64,000 nucleotides of DNA, from NCBI RefSeq assembly GCF_904849725.1, contig NC_058522.1:435951529-436015528 (forward strand), in the 5' to 3' direction. The stretch comes from Hordeum vulgare subsp. vulgare. Lineage: Eukaryota; Streptophyta; Magnoliopsida; Poales; Poaceae. Every line of letters begins with the position of its first letter. The first letter of the stretch is position 1. The notes beneath the pieces were generated by a model. The model saw nothing but the letters and a program-made list of their open reading frames with translations, did not search any database and was not told the DNA's origin. The position numbers and the translations under genes were made by a program. Below are positions 56,900-64,000 of this stretch, piece after piece.

Positions 56900-57407
56900 T
56901 ATCGTGGTTTTGTCACGGCACATGTCCTCGTGAAAGGACTTAGTATTGGATCCATCGCACCTTGGTGGCGACTCAAAGGGGTTTAACGGGAGTGAGACGG
57001 CGATTTACCCAGGTTCAGCCCCTCGTGAGGAGGTAAAAGCCTACGCCCTGCTTTGTGTTGTATTGATGGAGTTTCGATTACCAGGAGGGCGTAACTCGCC
57101 AGACCTAGCACTCGATGATTTCTAACCCGTCCTCTTCTTCCCTGGGACTCGCCTTTATATACAGGTCGAGTCCCTAGGGTTTACAAGGGTCCTTTCCTTT
57201 TTACAAATCGTGACTCTTACGACCTCTAAGTCGCCACCTTTCCAAAGCTTGGAAACCTTCTCTGTCATGGACTCCTTCCGAAAGTTGTAAACCGCCATAC
57301 AACCTTCGGTCCTCCAGGCCAAGGCCCGAACCATATTTTAGATGAATCGCCAGATTTGGTGACCCGGCCCAATTAGGGCGGGTTATCAACAGATAATATC
57401 CCCAACA
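56900..57407 (-). repeat. 5' LTR of the TAT element
   Basis: It is 508 bp, the same length as the solo LTR at 36573-37080. Plus-strand start TATCG (TG decayed to TA), end CCCCAACA, then CATTA. A TATATAAA motif on the minus strand lies at 57154-57161. Confidence 0.92.
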
Positions 57408-57867
57408 CATTATAAGGTGACCCCTCACTAAATTTCAAGATAAAATTGTGTTCTCCCCGACTGTGCACCGTTGCGACAGTTCGTCGTTTCGAGACACCAC
57501 GTGATGATCGGGTGTGATAGAGTCAATGTTTACATACAACGGGTGTAAAACAGTTGCACACGCGGAACACTCGGGTTAAACTTGACGAGCCTAGCATGTA
57601 CAGACATGGCCTTGGAACACAGGAGACCGAAAGGTCGAGCATGAATCGTATGGTCGATATGATTAACATAGAGATGTTTACCACTGAAACTACACTCAAC
57701 TCACGTGATGATCGGACTTGAGTTAGTGAAATTTGAATCATGCCACACTCAAATAACTAGAGGGATGTCTATTTGAGTGGGAGTTTGTTAGTAATATGAT
57801 TAGCTAAACTCTAATTGTCTTGAACATAGTCTAAGTACACTTTGCAATATTTTTATGTTGTAGATCA
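57408..57867 (+). other. Copia B leader (second copy)
   Basis: It starts with CATTA and repeats 37081-37540 up to the gag ATG. Confidence 0.88.
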
Positions 57868-58954
57868 ATGGCTCACGCAGTAGCAACCCTGAATTTCAAT
57901 ACATTCCTAGAGAAAGCTAAGCTGAAAGATGATGGTAGCAACTTTGTAGACTGGGCTCGTAATCTGAGGCTTATCCTACAAGCTGGGAAAAAGAATTATG
58001 TCCTTGATGCAACGCTAGGAGATGAACCACCCTCTACATCTGAACAAGATGTTTTGAATGCTTGGCAAGCACGTAAGGATGACTACTCAGTAGTTCAATG
58101 TGCGGTCTTGTATGGCTCAGAACCGGGACTTCAACGACACTTTGAACGTCATGGAGCATATGAGATGTTCCGCGAGTTGAAGTTTATCTTTCAGAAGAAT
58201 GCCCGGATCGATAGGTATGAGACCTCCGATAAATTCTATGCTTGCAAAATGGAGGAGAATTCGTCTGTCAGTGAACATGTGCTCAAAATGTCTGGGGTAC
58301 TCAAACCGTCTAGCTGAGCTGGGAGTTCAACTCCCGCAAGAGGCTATCACTAACAGAATTCTTCAATCACTACCACCTAGCTACAAGAGCTTTGTGTTGA
58401 ACTATAACATGCAAAGGATGAACAAGTCACCCGTCGAGTTATTTGCGATGCTGAAAGTCGTAGAGTCAGAACTCCGGAAAGAACATCAAGTGTTGATGGT
58501 CAATAAGACCACTAGTTTCAAAAGAAACGGCAAAGGCAAGAAGGGTAACTCCAAGAAGAGCGGCAAAACTGTTGCCCCTCCAACGAAGAAACCCAAGGCT
58601 GGACCTAAGCCCGAAACAGAGTGCTATTATTGCAAGGGGATGGGTCAGTGGAAGCGCAACCGCCCCAAGTATTTGGCTAATAAGAAGGCGGTCAACGCCA
58701 AACCAGGTATATGTGATATACATGTTATTGATGTGTACCTAACCAACTCTTGTAGTAGTGCCTGGGTATTCGATACCGGTTCTGTTGATCATATTTGCAA
58801 CTCGAAACAGGAAATGCGGAATAAGCGAAGGCTGGCGAAGGATGAAGTGATGATGCGCGTGGGAAATGGTTCCAAGGTTGATGCAATCGCCGTCGGCACA
58901 GTTTCACTTCAGTTACCATCAGGATTAGTTATGAACTTAAATAATGTTATTTAG
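57868..58954 (+). pseudogene. Copia B gag and protease start
   Basis: The gag N-terminus reads to 58317 (149 codons), then a frameshift at about 58300 moves the reading to 58199-58954. The capsid part (LPQEAITNRILQSLPPSYKS) is followed by a Lys-rich tail. A zinc knuckle reads CYYCKGMGQWKRNRP: the first two Cys are kept, but His and the last Cys are lost. The protease begins at about 58770 with WVFDTGSVDHIC, and the frame stops at 58954. The element cannot have made working gag. Confidence 0.9.
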
Positions 58955-59900
58955 TTTCTACGTTAAGTATGAACATTATATCTGGATCTTGTTTATTGTG
59001 AGACGGTTACTCGTTTAAGTCAGAGAATAATGGTTGTTCTATTTCTACGAGTAATATCTTTTATGGTCATGCACCCAATGTGAGAGGATTGTTCATATTG
59101 AATCTTGATAGTGATAATACACATATACATAACATTGAGACCAAAAGATGTAGAGTTAACAATGATAGCGCCACCTTTTTGTGGCAGTGTCGCTTAGGTC
59201 ATATTGGTGTAAAGCGCATGAAGAAACTCCATACCGATGGGCTTTTGGAGTCACTTGATTTTGAATCACTTGACATGTGTGAACCATCCCTCATGGGCAA
59301 GATGACTAAGACTCCGTTCTCCGGAACAATGGAGCGTGCAAGTGACTTGTTGGAAATCATACATACTGATGTCTGCGGGCCAATGAGTGTGGAGGCACGC
59401 GGCGGATATCGTTATTTTGTCACCTTCACTGATGATTTGAGTAGGTATGGATATATCTACTTGATGAAGCACAAGTCTGAAACATTTGAAAAGTTCAAAC
59501 AATTTCAGAGTGAAGTTGAAAATCATCGTAACAAGAAATCAAGTTCTTATGATTTGATCGAGGGGGCGAATATCTGAGTTTCGAGTTTGGTGCTCACTTA
59601 AGACAATGTGGAATCGTTTCACAGTTGACACCGCCTAGAACACCATAATGTAATGGTGTGTCTGAATGTCATAATCGTACTTTGTTAGATATGGTGCGAT
59701 CTATGATGTCTCTTACCGATTTACCATTATCGTTTTGGGGTTATGCATTAGAGATAGCTGCATTCACTTTAAATAGGGCACCATCAAAATCCGTTGAGAC
59801 GACACCATATGAGCTATGGCATGGCAAGAAGCCAAAATTGTTGTTTCTTAAAGTTTGGTGATGCGACGCTTATGTCAAAAAGCTTCAGCCTGAAAAGCTG
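58955..59900 (+). pseudogene. Copia B integrase
   Basis: 59080-59577 encodes the pre-integrase zinc region (LWQCRLGHIGVKRMKKL...; the last Cys of the HHCC set appears as Ser in CEPSLMGK) and the first catalytic Asp (HTDVCGPM). A stop at 59575-59577 and a shift follow. 59658-59861 continues with the end of the core (RTLLDMVRSMMSLTDLPLSFW, TTPYELWHGKKP). The second Asp is in a damaged stretch near 59560. The enzyme would join element DNA to the chromosome; this copy is dead. Confidence 0.88.
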
Positions 59901-61062
59901 GAACCCAAAGCGGAAAAGTGCATCTTCATAGGTTACCCAAAAGAGACAGTTGGGTACACCTTCTATCTCAGATCCGAGGGCAAAGTGTTTGTGGAACCTC
60001 TGCTCCAACAGGATGGTAGAATTGAGTGGGAGGAAGATATAACTTGATGAGGTTGAGGAACCTCTGCTCCAACAGGATGGTGGTGCAGGGCAGAGAGAAA
60101 TCTCTGTCGAGGCAACACCAGTTGAGGAGGAAGCCAATGATGATGATCATGAAGCTTTGGATCAAGTTACTATCGGACCTCGCAGGTCGACAAGATCACG
60201 TACTGCTCCTGAGTGGTACGGGAATCCTGTCTTATCTATCATGTTGTTAGACAACAATGAGCCTGCGAATTATGAAGAAGCAATGGTGGGCCCGGATTCC
60301 AACAAATGGCTAGGGGCCATGAAATCCGTGATAGGATCTATGTATGAAAACAAAGTGTGGACTTTGGAAGTATTACCTGAAGGTCGCAAGACTATTCAGA
60401 ACAAATGGATCTTTAAGAAGACGGACGCGGACGCTAATGTGACCGTTTATAAAGCTCGACTTGTGGCAAAGGATTTTTCACAAGTTCAAGGAGTTGACTA
60501 CGATGAGACATTCTCACCGGTAGTGATGCTTAAGTCCGTCCTAATCATGTTAGCAATGGCTGCATTTTTTGATTATGAAATCTGGCGGATGGATGTCAAA
60601 ACGGCGTTCCTTAATGGTTTTCTTAAGGAAGAATTATATATGATGCAACCCGAAGGTTTTGTCGATCCAAAGAATGCTAACAAAGTATGCAAGCTCCAGC
60701 GGTCCATTTATGGAATCGTGCAAGCATCTCGGAGTTGGAATAAGCGTTTTGATTAGGTATTTGGGTTTATACAAGCTGTTGGAGAATCTTGTATATACAA
60801 GAAAGTGAGTGGGAGCTCTGTAGCATTTCTAATATTATATGTGGATGACATATTGCTGATTGGAAACAATGTGGAGTTTTGAGGGAGCGTAAAGGATTAC
60901 TTGAACAAATGTTTTTCAATAAAAGACCTAGGAGAAGTTGCTTACATATTAGGTATTAAGATCTATAGAGATAGATCGAGGCGCCTAATAGGACTTTCAC
61001 AAAGCACATACCTTGATAAAGTTTTGAAGAAGTTCAAAATGGAGCAATCCAAGAAGGGGTTC
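59901..61062 (+). pseudogene. Copia B reverse transcriptase, truncated
   Basis: 60157-60756 carries the front of the reverse transcriptase (NKWIFKK, FSQVQGVDYDETFSPV, WRMDVKTAFLNGFL). TAG near 60754 breaks it. YVDD is encoded at 60838-60849. The reading ends at 61062 inside the domain (EQSKKGF), where unrelated sequence begins. RNase H, polypurine tract and 3' LTR are gone. The same region in the first Copia copy continues at 1000-1763. Confidence 0.92.
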
Positions 61063-61419
61063 ACGCGCGTACTGTGTCCACAACTTAGAGATCTTTTTAC
61101 GATAGGCGTGCAACCCTACCGCCAGGGACCTTGGCGGTAGGTTGTTATACCCTGCCGCCAAGGACGTCAACGATAGCAAAAGGGCCAGATTCGATTATTT
61201 TTTCCAAGCGGGGTCAGATCCGGTTTAACTTTCAGCAGAGGGTCAAAACAATGAATTTGACCAACTTACAAATCATCAAGGGACCAACTTTTTACTAACA
61301 CGTACACCTGAATATATTACGTGTCAGCACATTCAAGCATTATATAAGGAAAACAATTATATAAATGGCAAGCATCAACATACGCAACCAGCGTCACTCT
61401 CTGGAACCAATTTAGTTCA
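61063..61419. other. Unrecognised sequence after the Copia breakpoint
   Basis: There is no gene. It contains a hairpin CTACCGCCA-gggacct-TGGCGGTAG at 61116-61140 and a related half-site after it. This suggests a piece of a DNA transposon end, but I cannot classify it. Confidence 0.4.
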
Positions 61420-61640
61420 AAAGATGATGTGTCCAGTTTAGTTCCCGCACAATATTGTCAAGCATAACCACCTGACCATTTACATCAAGGTCCTTTGTGG
61501 TGAAGAACTAATACATATTTCGAATGACATCAAAGAGGGTGTAGGCCTGGTGGGAGGTTTTACCTAGCATCTACCTTCACCAATCTAATCATGTCCAAAC
61601 TCTGCCCGGTTAATTTAGAGCGTGAGCATCGCAAATTCGC
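61420..61640. repeat. Repeat R, copy 3
   Basis: It matches 26580-26796 closely up to gcaaattcgcaataggg. In place of the Harbinger element it continues cctcacacctacc, giving the empty-site sequence. Confidence 0.88.
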
Positions 61641-61824
61641 AATAGGGCCCTCACACCTACCAAAAACAAACATGCTCGCTAATAGTTCAGTTCACACGCA
61701 TTGGCATAGAGCAACATAGTCCTTCATTGTGTCGGAAGTACTGATTCTTCATGCTACATAAAGCTACTTGTTCAACAAATTGTGTGCTATTATCACTATA
61801 TATGTGTGATTTAATTAACTGCTA

Positions 61825-61905
61825 CTCCCTCTGTAAACTAATATAAGAGCATTTAGATAACTAAGATAGTGTTCTAAATGCTTTTATATTAGTTTACGGA
61901 GGAAG
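61825..61905. mobile_element. Stowaway MITE, 81 bp, TSD TA
   Basis: Inverted ends ctccctctgtaaactaatat and its complement atattagtttacggaggaag, flanked by TA at 61823-61824 and 61906-61907. It forms an almost complete hairpin. Confidence 0.93.
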
Positions 61906-62365
61906 TACAATGCACCATTCATGCTTGATATTCTGAAGCTTCGGGAGTAAGAGAACAGAACCAATAATAACTAACAGTGATACAATTCAAACAATGAAAA
62001 AGAAGCCCATTTCGCATTCAAATTCCTTTCTTGGTTAAGACAAAAATTAGGCATAAGATGATGAAATGTCCTAGTTCGGTACCAGTACCTGAGCACTTAA
62101 AGCGTATCCATTGGGTTACAGGTGCATCAGACTTACAGAGCCAAGGGAAAAACAGTTAATTAATATGTAGACTTGAACAGGGTAGCTATGCGGTTTTCAG
62201 TTGCATCTGACTTATATAGAACCAAGGGGAAAACAGCTAATATGTAGACTGGGAGAGGGAGGCACTGTTGCACTCATTTGCTTGGCTCAAGGCATCGGCA
62301 CAAATCTTTAAAAACAATACAAATGCTTCCATATGTCAGATGATAATAAAGGATGGTGTTAAGTA

Positions 62366-62446
62366 CTCCCTCTGTAAACTAATATAAAAGTGTTTAGATT
62401 ACTAAATTAGTGTTCTAAATGCTCTTATATTAGTTCACGGAGGTAG
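62366..62446. mobile_element. Stowaway MITE, 81 bp, TSD TA
   Basis: Same family and length as 61825-61905, ends ctccctctgtaaacta and tagttcacggaggtag, flanked by TA at 62364-62365 and 62447-62448. Confidence 0.93.
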
Positions 62447-62499
62447 TACTTATAAGTTACAAAAACTAAGAAAAAAAAGGGGCATAGAATTTCAAAGCA

Positions 62500-63020
62500 G
62501 CTAGAGTTGTTTGCTTTATTTCAAATCAGAATATAGCAGCTAAGTAAATTTAATCCAGTGAAAGTAGGGAGAATATATAACACCCTTATCAGAAGGCGTA
62601 GGTCCAACCTAGACTAGCTTGTAACTGAATAAAACTAAGTGAAGCTTCAGGTGTACACCCTTTCATCAATTAGACTAGCAAAGTTAACAGAGAAGCCCAA
62701 TGTATATACTCAAAGCAAGTCCCCCTGATCAGTCCAACAGCTGAGTAGAGTAAACTTCCTTCCAGCTGACCAAGCTTCCAGTTCCAAAGTGAGCTACTAG
62801 GTGTTATGCAAGTCTGAAGCCTACATAGTATGGTGAAACTTCCCGTTGGATTTTTGCACGGACGATTGAGCTAGCATTTTCTGAAGAAAATAACCACTCG
62901 AAAAAATATGCAGCTGAAATTGTTTTGTTTTATTTCAAAGCAGAATATAGCAGCTATTACAAAAGTAAATGCAATCCAGTGACAGAAGGGAGAATATATA
63001 ACACCCTTATCAGAAGGCAT
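62500..63020. repeat. Direct duplication in the 3' flank of gene copy 2
   Basis: 62505-62600 and 62920-63018 share ttatttcaaa.cagaatatagcagcta, gtga.ag.agggagaatatataacaccctt and tcagaaggc. Copy 1 has only the unit next to the stop codon. Confidence 0.75.
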
Positions 63021-63029
63021 AGTTCCGGC

Positions 63030-63684
63030 CTATTGACGGAGGATGCACAGGCTCTTGGGCACATGCGCAACCTTATCTTTCATGATGAAGAACTTGCAGC
63101 GAAGATACCCTAGGCCCGCGACCTCTCCTTGCACGTCGAACTTGACCTTCCCCACGACCTGAATCTCGCTCCAAAGCAAGTTGCGCACCTCCTCTTGCAG
63201 CACGGAGGCGTCTGCCTTGGCCTCCACCTCCAAGGTACCAACACTGCCAATGCCCCGGTCGCCGTAGACGTAGAAATCTGGCACTTGAGCCCACGCCAGG
63301 ATCATGTCATGGTAGGAGACGTGCAGCAACGAGTTGCCTCCTCCGCTGCAGCGCCGGTAGGTTTGTGGTGTTCGTTCGAAGTCCAACACAAGGCGGAAAG
63401 CCGGCGAAGTCGGCGGAGAGGCACCGGGATCAAACCCACTTTTTCCTATAAGTCGGAGGAAGATATCGCCAACGCCAGGTGGTTGGTCCTCATTGAAAGC
63501 TGCGTCCTCATTGAAAGCTGCGATCACAATCACGCAGCAGAAGAAAATTATGACTTAAGACAAAAAAGACCAATGGTCCGCGGTTCTCGGGGTCAAACGG
63601 GTGAGCATGTTTGGACTTGGCACGTCGCCCGTTGGGATGGTTGTCGTCAAGATTAGCCCCGTCTTTGCAAGCGGGCGTAGACAT
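63030..63684 (-). pseudogene. Small gene copy 2 (LEA_2/NHL-like topology), frameshifted
   Basis: The minus-strand ORF 63533-63030 encodes a domain with SPAFRLVLDFERTPQTYRR, YHDMILAWAQVPDFYVYGD, VGTLEVEAKADASVLQEEV and the end VAGLGYLRCKFFIMKD; stop TAG at 63032-63030. Upstream, ATG 63684 opens STPACKDGANLDDNHPNG in another phase. A hydrophobic stretch (IIFFCCVIVIAAF) marks the membrane segment, and the phase change falls at it, so a one-base shift is likely. An 18-bp direct duplication (63486-63521) adds six residues. The outer domain resembles the LEA_2/NDR1-HIN1-like class by length and topology; that is inference. Copy 1 is at 8400-8494 and 18560-19152. Confidence 0.6.
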
Positions 63685-63689
63685 GACCC

Positions 63690-64000
63690 AAATTATTGGT
63701 CAGCAGCTGTGTTTGCACCTTGATAGAGTGTCAAGGTTAACAGTTTTCCGATAGCTGCACAATAAACACGAAGAAGAATATAAGCAAGACATTTTATGTG
63801 TTGTTTGGTTCACCAACTGAACATAAATGATTTGAAATTACACTGGCATTCAAAGGCTAAAAAGAAGAGATGTGGTAGCGGTAGCCGAGGACTCTGAGAT
63901 GAACATAACATATACTCCTACTGGACTCAGCTTCAGTGCCTTTGAAGAGCCAAGGCACAGAGCGCCTTAGCCTACAATATCTGCAACTCAATTCTACATC
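63690..64000. other. Upstream flank of gene copy 2
   Basis: No gene. Segments match copy 1 flanks at 19150-19340 and, from about 63857 (gagatgtggtagcggta), 24295 onward, so the 19345-24290 block is absent here. Confidence 0.6.

Larger units (their letters stand above)
38041..57407 (-). mobile_element. TAT-lineage Gypsy element (Grande-like layout), host of nested element
   Basis: On the minus strand the order is 5' LTR (56900-57407), primer site, gag, protease, reverse transcriptase, two RNase H regions, integrase, and a long 3' region carrying an antisense gene. A 3' LTR cut to 355 bp (38041-38395) ends it. Excluding the nested element at 40825-47350 it is about 12.8 kb. Reverse transcriptase followed by a second RNase H of the RVT_3 type and the antisense ORF fit the TAT clade. 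The right side has CATTA after the LTR. The polyprotein is broken by several shifts. Confidence 0.88.
61641..62460. other. Spacer with two MITEs, no gene
   Basis: Apart from the two Stowaway MITEs listed below it holds an imperfect duplication around 62130-62250 (agccaagggaaaaacag / aaccaaggggaaaacag, with atatgtagact). No open frame of note. Confidence 0.5.

Overview
The window is plant nuclear DNA, almost certainly from a Triticeae grass (wheat, Aegilops, barley or a relative). The evidence is the elements themselves: long terminal repeats of the Angela/WIS/BARE-1 Copia type, Athila-lineage and TAT-lineage Gypsy elements, Stowaway and Tourist MITEs, introns with GT-AG ends, and a nested transposon layout. 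I see no bacterial features and no intact ordinary gene. Nearly everything is transposable element sequence, most of it broken by stops, frameshifts or later insertions.

Region by region. 1-3654: 3' half of an Angela/WIS/BARE-like Copia element (reverse transcriptase, RNase H, 3' LTR). 3655-7397: gag, leader and LTR of a minus-strand Gypsy element, which was inserted in a plus-strand Gypsy pol whose last part survives at 7398-7934. 7978-19345: copy 1 of a small membrane-protein-like gene (minus strand), split by a complete Athila-lineage element (8495-18559, target duplication CACCT). 19345-24290: AT-rich repeats, a LINE relic with RNase H hit by two MITEs, and microsatellites. 24290-26796: flanks, a Gypsy chromodomain fragment and two copies of a short repeat, R. 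26797-27802: front half of a PIF/Harbinger transposase gene.

27803-61062 is one broken Copia element carrying nested insertions. Its 5' LTR holds a short non-autonomous Athila-type element (28840-35747, TSD TGTAC). Its leader holds a TAT-lineage Gypsy LTR (TSD CATTA). Its gag region then joins, through a two-base microhomology, to a minus-strand TAT Gypsy element (38041-57407). After that element the Copia leader and gag appear a second time and continue into pol. The order is best explained by a tandem duplication of about 20 kb followed by LTR-LTR recombination. The TAT element carries a spliced gene on its antisense strand, between pol and the 3' LTR, and one exon of that gene was split by a second TAT-type element without pol (40825-47350, TSD CATCT).

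61063-64000 holds a third copy of repeat R, two Stowaway MITEs and copy 2 of the membrane-protein-like gene without the retrotransposon insertion.

The most interesting items are the intron-containing antisense gene in the TAT element, the duplication history at 36573-58390, the reiterated polypurine-tract-like motifs inside two non-autonomous elements, the LTR-like block upstream of an internal ORF in the Athila element, and the duplicated small gene. All names rest on recognition by eye; no database search was possible.
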